From: an uncultured Verrucomicrobiae bacterium
GTDB taxonomy: Bacteria > Verrucomicrobiota > Verrucomicrobiia > Palsa-1439
NCBI GenBank assembly: GCA_937927265.1
Contig: CALBCO010000141.1
Span: 1 to 12,511 of the forward strand
Direction: 5' to 3'
Length of the DNA: 12,511 nucleotides
Positions 1 to 7,533 of this stretch are shown here, piece after piece. Each line of letters opens with the position of its first letter. The stretch's first letter is position 1. Below the pieces are notes generated by a model. It ran no database searches and was not told where the DNA came from. It worked only from the letters and a program-made list of their open reading frames with translations. Both the position numbers and the translations under genes were made by a program.

Positions 1-214
1 ACACCCCGGAAACCAGTTCAGACTGCGGAGGTCACTTTCCCATTTGTCCTTTTCCCCAACAAGTCAGGATTCCAGGACTGACAGCATTGCAGCCCCAGAA
101 AACGGGGATAGTCCTTCCAGCAATGGGTCACCGACCCCGGCGCTCTGGTGTGCCGGCCCACGGGTTCGGGCATCTCAATGCCGTGGTCGAAGTGACCGCG
201 GAAGGCACCGCATT

Positions 215-932
215 ATGAATCGCCTGTGTCTTTCCCTGTTGGCTGCCACCCTCCTGGCGCCGTGGGCCGTCGCCGATGATTGGGAATCGTTGGAGAACCG
301 GCCCGTGGCCAGCATTACCGCCGAACGCTGGAATCACGTGCTCGATCATTTCCGCGAAAAACCCTATGCCGTGGCCGAACTCCAGCCTTGCCTCGAGATC
401 CTCCGCGCCGCCGTCAAACAAGGCGTGCCGGTCCACGGCCTCTGGACGTTACTGGAAGAAGGCGCCATCAAACAAGTCGCCCCACTCCGCACTGCTCGAC
501 CGCGCCACCCAACGCTTGGCCCGCCTGCGGATCGCCCAGCAGTTGCTTGCCGAGACTGGCTTTGCCGGCTGCACCGCCGCAGCGCGCCAAGAATTGACGG
601 ACACCGTCGCCCGCGCGCTCAAAACCGGCCTCACCATTGCCGCGATGCGTCCAGCGTTGCAGGCCGCCGCCGGCCCAAACACCGGGCGGGTCAATACCAC
701 CCTGGAAGACGGTGAATCCCTGCACCTGACTGGCGTGGACGAGGCGACTGTCACGCTGTTGATGCGGGATTTTATCGTGCGCGGTTTGGGACGGGGCAAA
801 ATTCTTCGCGCCACCGGCCACGTCATTGCTCAACACCGGCAAGGCGTCAGCGGCGAGCAAATTCGCGCCACCCTCTGGCAAACCGCATCCATCGCGCCCA
901 GCGGCCAACCCCAACATCGGCGGAGCCGCTGA
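215..932 (+). pseudogene. Secreted helical protein of unknown function, frameshifted
   Basis: I do not recognise the family. The ATG at 215 has GGAAGG about 9 bases upstream and opens a clear Sec signal peptide (MNRLCLSLLAATLLAPWAVA, probable cleavage after AVA, residue 20). The frame is coherent to about position 480. There a CCCC run (480-483) appears to hold one base too many, and the sensible reading continues one frame over to a TGA at 930-932. Removing one C gives about 238 residues, mostly amphipathic helix, with a loosely repeated unit of about 18 residues (AVKQGVPVHGLWTLLEEG, ALKTGLTIAAMRPALQAA, FIVRGLGRGKILRATGHV). The tail is basic (PQHRRSR). It lies tail to tail with the phosphodiesterase gene, whose ancestral stop is at 940-942. 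The single lesion could be a real mutation or a sequencing error; that both frames form one gene is well supported. Confidence 0.62.
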
Positions 933-939
933 TTTTCCG

Positions 940-2746
940 TCAGCGTTCCTCCAGAAAATCCCACAACACTCTGCCGTCGGCGTCGCGCGGCACGGGCACG
1001 CCTCACGCCACCGCCGCGGTGGGCGCGACGCTCGTGATCAGTGTCGGCCGCACCCGCCGGTAACCCCGCCGCACGCCGGCCGGCCAACACAAAATACGAA
1101 TCATCGCTGTGCCCACCGGCATTGATCAACGGCCAATCCCATGTACCCACATCGGCTACTGAATGCGTCCGCCAAAACTCCGCCCGATCCACCTTCGCCA
1201 ACGGATGCGCCGGCGCCGCGATCAGGAAAATGTCACCGACCCGGTCGCCGCCGACCGCCAGCCGCCCGGCATCCTCGCGCGGCAACACCACCCGGTAACG
1301 ATGCCGGCCCCGTGAGTCCTTCCAGTCCAGCAACGCCTCAATGATCTCGTCGCGCAACCGGGTGAACTCCTCGCCCGGCGACACAATCCCTTGCGAGTCG
1401 CGACCCTGCAGATTCAGGAAGACATACGGGCCGTGACCGTACGCCACAGTGCGCGCCCAATCCACCACGCCCTCGGCCCCGCGCGCGAGCCAAGCGTGCT
1501 GTTCGAGCAAATGATTGAGGTTCGTTTTGTCAGGCAAGCCCGGCAACGCCACTGCGCCGCCGTGGTCCGACACCAGCGCCACCAACGTGTCCGGCCCGGC
1601 CGCATCGAGCACCGCGCCGACAATCTCGTCGCCCCAACTCATCAGCCGGTCCCAATACGCCCAGCCCTCCGCGGCCCGCGCCGGGTCGTGGAGCGGATGG
1701 CGGTCGTCAATCATGTAGAACGACAAATGTTGCGCCCAATCCGGCGTGTGCCATTTCAGCATGTACAAATCCCACGGCTGCGTTTGCAACAAATGCGCCG
1801 TCGCCAACCGTGTCCACCGCGAGAACGATTCCTGTTCCTCGACAAACGTCGGCACATCCTCCGCGCCGAATGTGACCAACTGTTGCGGCCCCGGTTGCCC
1901 GACGTACGGCCCGCATTGGGTCACCAACTCCTCCGCCAACTCGGCGGGATGCACGAAATCCGTCGCGTGATGCAACTGACTCAGATGCAAATGCCGGCCG
2001 TCCGACGAGAGCTTCAACAATTTCCCGCGCACAAAAGCCGGAACGGGTTGCCCATCGGCAGTGAACGTGTGGCGCGCCCAACCGGACATCTCGCCGACGC
2101 GCAACGGCAGCAACGGCTTTACGCTATCCCGCGCACCGTGAATTTCGAGATGGCCGCCGCGTACCTTGCCGTACAACGAGGACACCTGCCGGTACCGGCT
2201 GAGATAATTCGGCACGACGGGCAGTTCCACGTCGCCATTCGGCTGCACTGTCACGCGCCGCCACAATTGTTGCTCGAACCATGATTGCGGCGTCACGTCC
2301 GTGCTGTAGCCGACTGCCCCTTGCAAAGCCCGTTGCGGCCACGTTGGATTGCCATCGCCGCCGACGTGGATCATCCCGTCGGTGAACGTCAACGGCCAGG
2401 ATTGTCCCCAATCAAAAATAATGCTGCGTTTACCTGCCCGGTGGGCGGTGGTCCACAACGATTCGGCCGTCAACAGATGCGACGGGAACCCGGTCTGCCA
2501 TTTGTCGAGTGGATCTCCCGGCAGGTGCATATGCATGTTGCACCCGTGCACCCACGGCGAGGCGCCCGTGGCGAGACAGGCCCAGTTGGTGCCGGTTTCC
2601 ATCGGAAAACACAGCCAGGTCTGCGTCACGCTGCCGCGAGCCAGCAACTCCTTCACGCGCGGCATCACGCCCCGCGCCACGAATTTCTCCAAAAACCAAA
2701 GCGACACCGAGTCGAAACCGATGATGGCGAGTTTGCGAGTTGTATT
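940..2746 (-). pseudogene. Type I phosphodiesterase/nucleotide pyrophosphatase (alkaline phosphatase superfamily), degraded
   Basis: Members hydrolyse phosphodiester, pyrophosphate or related bonds with two metal ions. Conserved elements in order are IIGFDSVS (first metal Asp), the nucleophile region METGTNWACLATGASPWVHG, HTPDWAQH, LVSDHGG and GGHSDDSYFVLAG, all good metal-site motifs of the family. The ends are damaged. An in-frame TAG at 2761-2759 is followed by no ATG, GTG or TTG before the first metal Asp. AAT ACA ACT CGC AAA looks like an ATG that lost its G. The first usable codon, GTG at 2707-2705, would remove the metal Asp. Near 1078-1082 the frame shifts (probably two C lost), after which the frame encodes RPTLITSVAPTAAVA, then TGA at 1005-1003 where Trp is expected, then GVPVPRDADGRVLWDFLEER and a natural stop at 942-940. 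About 600 residues when repaired. No signal peptide is visible in the remaining N terminus. Confidence 0.8.
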
Positions 2747-2774
2747 CCGTGCCTCTTCCTACTAAGTCCAGTCC

Positions 2775-2792
2775 TCCCCTCGGTCAAGGGGA
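2775..2792. repeat. Short inverted repeat (hairpin)
   Basis: TCCCCT at 2775-2780 and AGGGGA at 2787-2792 are perfect complements around a 6-base loop. It lies just upstream of the broken phosphodiesterase gene. No T run follows, so a terminator is unlikely. It is probably part of the wider structured intergenic stretch. Confidence 0.4.
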
Positions 2793-2840
2793 CGATCAGA
2801 GATGAGGGGACACTGCGCCATCCCGCCGAGCAGGCCAGCG

Positions 2841-2887
2841 CTCTCCGAGTGCGGCCCGTCGCTCCCACCATGATCGGTCTCGGAGAG
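2841..2887. repeat. Perfect 9-bp inverted repeat in a structured intergenic element
   Basis: CTCTCCGAG (2841-2849) and CTCGGAGAG (2879-2887) are exact reverse complements separated by 29 bases. The right arm is also part of a tighter hairpin, GTCTC-GGA-GAGAC (2877-2889), so two alternative folds compete. GGTCTCG recurs directly at 2876 and 2901. The whole 2760-2940 stretch shows no credible coding frame and may be a repetitive extragenic palindromic element. Its copy number elsewhere cannot be judged from one window. Confidence 0.5.
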
Positions 2888-3090
2888 ACGCGACGGAGCG
2901 GGTCTCGCCCACCAGCCTGTTGCCGGAGTCTTGACCGAGTATTGCTTTGGCACAACCACACCGCCCATTTTACCCTGGCAGACAATCGCAAACCATGGTT
3001 CAGATCCATGCAACACGTGTCGCATGCATCTGCAACTACTTCCATCGCGATCGCTGTAACTTTTCGCGGCCCGGCGGCTCTGACACGGTA

Positions 3091-3267
3091 ATGCCAATAA
3101 TCTGGAAAATCGTGATTGGGATGCTAGCCGGCGGAGCGTTGGGCTTCGCTTATTACCGGTTCGTCGGCTGTGCCACGGGCACGTGTCCTCTGACTAGCAA
3201 TCCGTGGACGAGCACGTTGTATGGGATGCTGCTCGGCAGCTTGATCGCCGGCAGCTTGACGAAATAA
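3091..3267 (+). CDS. Small membrane protein, DUF6132-like
   Basis: 58 residues with two hydrophobic segments (about residues 4-24 and 41-56) joined by a short loop with GCATGTCPLTSNP, containing Cys27 and Cys32. This Cys-Pro-hydrophobic-Thr-Ser-Asn-Pro loop is what I recall as the hallmark of the DUF6132 family; the assignment is from memory of the family. The ATG at 3091 starts where hydrophobic coding begins; in-frame sequence upstream looks non-coding. It is followed after 17 bases by a YgaP-like gene on the same strand, so the two are very likely co-transcribed. The molecular function is not established. The conserved cysteines, and the frequent company of such proteins with rhodaneses, suggest sulfur or redox handling at the inner membrane; no rhodanese is in this window. 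The frame is intact although the neighbours on both sides are broken. Confidence 0.78.
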   Translation: MPIIWKIVIGMLAGGALGFAYYRFVGCATGTCPLTSNPWTSTLYGMLLGSLIAGSLTK

Positions 3268-3284
3268 CTCAGAAAGGAAAACCA

Positions 3285-3506
3285 ATGACCGTAGAAAACA
3301 AAATCCGCGCGTTTGCCGGAATCTTCATCCTCGTGAGTCTCGTGTTGTATCTGTACGAGAGTCCTTACTGGCTGTTCTTCACTGCGTTTGTGGGGGCCAA
3401 CCTGTTGCAGAGCGCGTTCACCGGCTTCTGTCCGCTGGAGATCATCCTGAAAAAGTGCGGCACAAAAGGCGGCGGTTGCTGTTGCAGCGGTGAAGACAAG
3501 CAGTAA
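3285..3506 (+). CDS. YgaP-like (DUF2892) membrane protein with cysteine-rich tail
   Basis: 73 residues. The ATG at 3285 has AGAAAGGAAA just upstream (3271-3280), a good ribosome binding site. The protein begins MTVENKIRAFAGIFILVSL, has a second hydrophobic segment at about residues 28-46, then TGFCPLEIILKKCGTK, matching the two-helix membrane domain of E. coli YgaP (DUF2892), which there is fused to a rhodanese. Cysteines are at 49, 58, 65, 66 and 67. The C-terminal GGGCCCSGEDKQ is unusual and could bind metal or carry persulfide; that is inference. It forms a short operon with the DUF6132-like gene, and both carry a CPL motif. The remnant of the minus-strand adhesin gene converges on it; since that gene's stop is lost, its open frame now runs antisense into this gene as far as 3365. 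Confidence 0.8.
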   Translation: MTVENKIRAFAGIFILVSLVLYLYESPYWLFFTAFVGANLLQSAFTGFCPLEIILKKCGTKGGGCCCSGEDKQ

Positions 3507-3562
3507 TCCCCTGCAGCCGAACAAGCTCTCCTTCGGAGGACAAGCCGTGCCGGGGCCGGCGA

Positions 3563-5209
3563 GGGCCCTAGCCGAATCCGGTAAATCCGGGCGGGGTGAT
3601 TGGCGGCCCCACCGTGGTCAACGTAGTTGGTCGTAATGTCGCCGGGGGTGTTGAGGTAGGATCGTAGCCAAGTCTTGGTAGTTGGTGTTGTATCCGTCAC
3701 TGGGCGTCGCCTGTACCACGTTTGTTCACCCCCGGCCGCCTGCCACGTCACCACGAAATCAACCCCAGTCACCTCGGTCGAATTCACTCGAAACACCGAC
3801 GCCGCATTCGTCGGGTCGAGTCCTGCGCGGCATTGCTGCAAGAGGCTCATCCTCTTGCCCAATGGATCGGAACTGGCCCAATTGGGGTCAAGTGGATCAA
3901 GTCCGTATTATTGCTTTCAACCATTCGGATTCCCGTTGCCAACCGCACTGGTGTTCGGATTCAATAAAATGATTCCCGCCTGGACGACGCCACTGCTTCG
4001 CACAAAACTGGCGCAAGGATTTGTCGTGACAATCTTATCGGCGACAAACGTGCCACTACTGATTGTCAGAGTGCCTCCGCATCACTCAAACGTAGCCGCA
4101 GGGGCAGAGTTGGTTGCGTATAGGTTGCCGCCACCCAGAAACAAGTGGGCCGTCGAGTCACAAGCGGTGCGACCGATAACCATGTTCGAAAAGACACTTA
4201 CAGTTCCACCCGTTATAGTGAGCAGGCCGCTCGAACCATTGGCATACCCGAGATAAAACTACTTGAGCGTTACAAGATCCGTTGGACACGTTCATGGCCC
4301 CCTGACCGGTGTTCCCTACATAAGCGGTTGGCGTCAGCGTGTTCAACTGGCCGTCCACTAACCAAAACTGTGCCCGTTGCCAAGCTCGCATTACCCAAGA
4401 CAAGTTCTGTCCGCAAATTGTTTGTTCCACCGGCGAAGGTTAGTGTCCCTTGTGAGCCGGCATTTCCGCCGACGCACACGGCCGGGCCGGCACCGCCCCA
4501 GCCCGCCATCCATGTCCCATTGGAAACGACCAGTTGCCCGCTACCGGAGTATCCGACATCGGTGTAATTGCTGACTCCGATCGGCTGATCACCCTTCAAC
4601 TACATCTTGCCTGTCGTTCCCGGGTCATTCCTGACGACAAAAGACCCGCACGCGCCTTTGCCACCCAGAACCGTCAAATCTCCGCGCATGGCGTTGGTGT
4701 ATCCGACATACACGACTCCTCCACCTCCGATACCTCCTTGGGCAATCGTAATCTGCCCCACCGAGTTGCTGCCGATGTAAACGGTCGCGCCGCCGACGAG
4801 GTATCCACCAAGCCACCGCAGCGTACCATCAACAACGACCCGCGATGGCCATATTGTGCCACCGCAAACATCAACCAGGGCCCCGCTATTCACGATCATG
4901 CTCTGAGCATTCAGCCGGTGTGTCTCGTTCGTCAGAAGCAGTGTAATTGTCTGCGTACCAAGACTGCCCATTGTAAGAGACTGAATCGTGTACTCAAACG
5001 ACGTGCTTCCATCGTCGAGCGTGATGGTCTTGCCGGGTGAGTATGGGAGAAAGACATTGTGCAAAAAACGGTGGACTCCCAAGCGACCAGTTCGCCTTCG
5101 TCAACCCATTGCCTCCACTCTCGTTCGTCCAACTATTCTCGATTGCGTGGGCGGTGCGACCGGCCAGCAGGCAGCCAGTCAAGATGATCGTCAATACCCC
5201 TCGCTTCAT
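3563..5209 (-). pseudogene. Surface protein with beta-strand repeats (autotransporter/adhesin-like), heavily degraded
   Basis: The ATG at 5209 opens a signal peptide (MKRGVLTIILTGCLLAGRTAHA) and then ENSWTNESGGNGLTKANWSL, typical of large secreted beta-strand-repeat proteins. Beta-helix style repeats follow, such as DVGYSGSGQLVVSNGTW, YVGNTGQGAMNVSNG, LGYANGSSGLLTITGGTV and GGTLTISSGTFVADKIV. The end is a Verrucomicrobial-style module (YGLDPLDPNWASSDPLGK, AGLDPTNAASVFRV). Lesions read from the minus strand: a frameshift in a six-T run (5063-5068), TAG (4602-4600), a frameshift near 4354, a frameshift in a T run (4255-4258), TGA (4084-4082), TGA and TAA (3919-3917, 3910-3908) where Trp and Gln are expected, a frameshift near 3729, another near 3653, and no stop after YRIRLGP. 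Repaired length is about 545 residues. The number of lesions excludes expression of a full product. Confidence 0.85.
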
Positions 5210-5516
5210 CGCATCCCACTTTACCGGAGTTGCGCACCGGTGCACGATTTCTCTCCGACGTTCGCTTCCAGCCTCCAGCTTCCATTGCCCATCTCCTTGT
5301 GTCGCACGGCACGACGATGGATTTGCTTTCGCCCGGCTGGCTTGCGTCGGCGGCTTGGGCGAGGGTGAGGTGCACTTGCACCGTTGCGCGGGTCGCCCGC
5401 CGTCGTTTTTCTGTCGTGAAACCCTGTCCAAGTCATCCAAAGCGTCGCTGGTGCGGCGCTTGGGATGGCCGAGGAAAACTGTCAGCTCTCGTGCTAACGA
5501 TCAGAAAGAAGACCCC
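5210..5516. other. Intergenic region with small repeats, no credible gene
   Basis: It lies between the PAS gene stop and the start of the decayed adhesin gene, so it would hold the latter's promoter. It contains a perfect 10-base palindrome GCACCGGTGC (5234-5243), three imperfect 7-base tandem units GCTTCCA/GCCTCCA/GCTTCCA (5264-5284) and an inverted repeat GGTGCA-CT-TGCACC (5369-5382). Minus-strand open frames exist, but none shows recognisable protein features. Confidence 0.45.
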
Positions 5517-5927
5517 TTATTCACGGGGAGCGTGGTGGTGCACTTGAAACGAAACGTAATGAGTAATCTTGCCGTTGTCATCGCAGATGGGGCTGATGTT
5601 CCACGATGCCAAGTAGGGGGTGCCGTCCTTGCGATAGTTGATCGTCTGGCCGGTGAACGGCTCGCCATTTTTCAGCCGTTCCGCAAGATCCTTCAACACC
5701 AACCGGTTAGTCCGCGGTCCTTGCAACAAGCGCGGAGTTTGCCCCAGCAATTCCTTTTCGGAATATCCCGTGCTGATGCAAAAGGCGCGGTTGGCGAATA
5801 GAATCCGCGGCCCGGGCCGTTTCAGATCGGCGTCGGTGATGAGGATCGGGATGTTCGCGCCTTTCAACGCGCGTTCCATGGCTGCCAGCAAATTGGCGTA
5901 GTAGGTGACTGTCTCGGCTTCTTTCAT
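5517..5927 (-). CDS. Stand-alone PAS domain protein, LOV-like without the photoactive cysteine
   Basis: 136 residues from the ATG at 5927; an upstream TTG at 5963 is possible but adds a non-conserved basic stretch. After a short helical N terminus (residues 1-25) a single PAS fold occupies about 27-128: ILITDADL, RILFANRAFCISTGYSEKEL, GQTPRLLQG, then NYRKDGTPYLASWNISPI and THYVSFQ. The layout is that of LOV-type PAS domains, whose signature is GRNCRFLQG; here the adduct-forming Cys is replaced by Pro65. Flavin photochemistry of the classical kind is therefore not expected; another ligand or a purely protein-interaction role is possible. No output domain follows; the protein ends VHHHAPRE. It is divergent from the YbjT-like gene, with 68 bases between the starts. 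It probably acts by partner binding, but the partner is unknown. Confidence 0.82.
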   Translation of the reverse strand: MKEAETVTYYANLLAAMERALKGANIPILITDADLKRPGPRILFANRAFCISTGYSEKELLGQTPRLLQGPRTNRLVLKDLAERLKNGEPFTGQTINYRKDGTPYLASWNISPICDDNGKITHYVSFQVHHHAPRE

Positions 5928-5934
5928 GCGGTGG

Positions 5935-5963
5935 AGTATAACTGACCGGCGGCGCAGGAACAA
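5935..5963 (-). promoter_or_regulatory. Possible promoter of the PAS gene
   Basis: On the minus strand TATACT (5940-5935) matches five of six -10 positions. TTGTTC (5963-5958) is a weak -35 at 17 bases. The -10 ends only 7 bases before the ATG at 5927, so a transcript from here would be leaderless or nearly so, which fits the lack of a clear ribosome binding site. Sequence inspection only. Confidence 0.3.
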
Positions 5964-5995
5964 TCCCGCCGCGACTGTGCTATGCTGGGTGGGTC

Positions 5996-7444
5996 ATGCC
6001 AGCCAGACTGATTTTGCTCACGGGGGCCACCGGCTACATCGGGGGCCGTTTATTACCACGGCTGGAAGCGGCAGGCTATCGCGTCCGTTGTCTCGCCCGC
6101 CGACCGGAGTTCTTGCGAGCGCGCGCCGGCTCGCAAACGGAAATCGTCGCCGGCGATTTGCTCGCGCCGGATTCTCTGCCGACCGCCTTGCGCGGGGTGG
6201 ACGTTGCGTATTATTTGGTGCACTCCTTGGGCGCCGCCGGCGATTTCGAGGAGCAGGACCGGCAAGCCGCCCGCAATTTTGCGGCAGCGGCGCAAGCAGC
6301 GGGTGTGCAACGCATCATCTACTTGGGTGGGTTGGGTGACGACGCGCAAACATTGTCACCGCACCTGCGCAGCCGACATGAGGTAGGCCAATGGCTCCGC
6401 GCCGGTGGTGTGCCCGTGATTGAGTTTCGCGCCTCCATCGTCATTGGCTCCGGGAGTTTATCGTTCGAACTGGTGCGGGCGTTGGTGGAACGGCTCCCGG
6501 TGATGGTGACGCCGCGTTGGGTGCGCGTCTTGGCCCAACCCATCGCCATCAACGATGTGCTGGCGTATTTGGTCGCCGCCACGGAATTCACGCAACCAGG
6601 ACACCACGTCTTCGAAATCGGCGGCCCGGATGTGATGTCGTATGAGCAACTCATGCGCGAGTATGCCCGCCAACGGGGATTGCATCGCTGGATGATCCCC
6701 GTGCCCGTGCTGACGCCGCGCCTGTCGAGTTTGTGGCTGGGGCTGGTGACGCCCGTGTATGCACGGGTGGGGCGAAAGTTGATTGACAGCATCCGTCATC
6801 CGACCATCGTGCGCGACCGCGCAGCGCTGGAGCAGTTTCCCGTGCGGCCGGTCGGGATGCGCGAAGCGATGGCGCAGGCATTGCGCCACGAGGACGCGGA
6901 TTTTGCCCAAACGCGGTGGTCGGATGCGCAGGTAGTCGCGGGATTGCCGGTGGGTTGGGGAGGCGCCCGACTCGGCAACCGGTTGGTGGACAGCCGCAGC
7001 ATGTTGACCACAACTCCGCCGACGGCGGTGTGGGCGGCCGTGGAACGGATTGGAGGGCGGACGGGTTGGTATTTTGGCAACAGGTTGTGGCAACTGCGGG
7101 GGTGGTTGGATGTGCTGGTGGGCGGAGTGGGGATGCGGCGCGGCCGGCGAGATCCACAGCGCCTGACCGTGGGCGACGTGGTGGATTGTTGGCGCGTCGA
7201 AGTTCTGGAACCACAACGACGGTTATTGTTGGTGGCCGAAATGAAGTTGCCGGGCCGCGCCTGGCTGGAGTTTGTCGTCGAGCCGACCGAGACCGGCTCA
7301 GTGCTTCGTCAAACCGCCATCTTTGACCCGGTCGGTTTGTGGGGATTGTTTTACTGGTACGCCGTCTGGCCGCTGCATCAATTCATGTTTGCCGGCATGT
7401 TGCGGGCAATCGCCACTGCGGGCCGCGCCCCAGCGCGCCGGTAG
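5996..7444 (+). CDS. YbjT-like NAD(P)-binding atypical SDR protein with C-terminal DUF2867 domain
   Basis: 482 residues, close to the length of E. coli YbjT (about 476). The ATG at 5996 has GGGTGGG immediately upstream. Residues 5-16 hold the Rossmann nucleotide-binding loop LILLTGATGYIGG. VDVAYYLVHSLG (about 69-80), RIIYLGGLGDD (about 105-115), SRHEVGQWLR and VIEFRASIVIGSGS follow, as in atypical extended SDRs that lack the classical Tyr-x-x-x-Lys pair. From about residue 335 a DUF2867 domain follows (GGRTGWYFGNRLWQLRGWLD, then FEV-type strands and GLFYWYAVWPLHQFMF near the end). The hydrophobic C-terminal segment suggests membrane association. Substrate and reaction are not known for this family; a reductase or epimerase role is only inferred. 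The frame is intact, and a likely terminator follows at 7459-7480. Confidence 0.9.
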   Translation: MPARLILLTGATGYIGGRLLPRLEAAGYRVRCLARRPEFLRARAGSQTEIVAGDLLAPDSLPTALRGVDVAYYLVHSLGAAGDFEEQDRQAARNFAAAAQAAGVQRIIYLGGLGDDAQTLSPHLRSRHEVGQWLRAGGVPVIEFRASIVIGSGSLSFELVRALVERLPVMVTPRWVRVLAQPIAINDVLAYLVAATEFTQPGHHVFEIGGPDVMSYEQLMREYARQRGLHRWMIPVPVLTPRLSSLWLGLVTPVYARVGRKLIDSIRHPTIVRDRAALEQFPVRPVGMREAMAQALRHEDADFAQTRWSDAQVVAGLPVGWGGARLGNRLVDSRSMLTTTPPTAVWAAVERIGGRTGWYFGNRLWQLRGWLDVLVGGVGMRRGRRDPQRLTVGDVVDCWRVEVLEPQRRLLLVAEMKLPGRAWLEFVVEPTETGSVLRQTAIFDPVGLWGLFYWYAVWPLHQFMFAGMLRAIATAGRAPARR

Positions 7445-7458
7445 TTCTCCACGGGCAG

Positions 7459-7480
7459 TGCGGCAGACCGCGAGTTTTTT
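7459..7480 (+). terminator. Probable Rho-independent terminator after the YbjT-like gene
   Basis: GCGG-CAGA-CCGC (7460-7471), extended by a T-G wobble pair, is followed two bases later by six T (7475-7480), about 15 bases after the TAG of the YbjT-like gene. The stem is short, so efficiency is uncertain, but placement and T run fit. Confidence 0.5.
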
Positions 7481-7533
7481 GGCGGCAGCTGACAAAGAAC
7501 GAATCCGTTCAAGGAGAAATCAGTTATGAGATT

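Larger units (their letters stand above)
2747..3090. other. Intergenic region without a credible gene
   Basis: This stretch separates the broken phosphodiesterase gene from the small membrane-protein cassette. The first two thirds hold the inverted repeats listed separately. The last 150 bases must carry the promoter of the plus-strand cassette, but I see no convincing -35/-10 pair; TTGACC at 2931 lacks a partner. Open frames here on either strand have no recognisable protein features. Confidence 0.5.

Noticed and set aside
2931..2960. TTGACC as a promoter for the small membrane-protein cassette
   Set aside because: No acceptable -10 hexamer at 16-18 bases, and it is about 150 bases from the start codon.
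1391..3091. Long plus-strand open frames opposite and beyond the phosphodiesterase
   Set aside because: Arg/His/Pro-rich translations without domains; the minus strand shows clear family motifs over 1391-2707, and beyond it the frame crosses the intergenic repeats.
5063..5068. Six-T tract as a phase-variation switch for the surface protein
   Set aside because: The tract is short and at least nine further lesions prevent a full product in any phase.
940..5209. Stop-codon reassignment (TGA read as Trp), suggested by TGA at expected Trp positions
   Set aside because: TAG and TAA nonsense codons and many frameshifts occur in the same genes, and the sigma gene ends at a TGA at the expected family length.
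5133..5440. Minus-strand open frames between the PAS and adhesin genes as an additional gene
   Set aside because: One frame reads plausibly for about 40 codons (VQVHLTLAQAADASQPG), but it has no conserved motif and overlaps the adhesin signal-peptide start in another frame.
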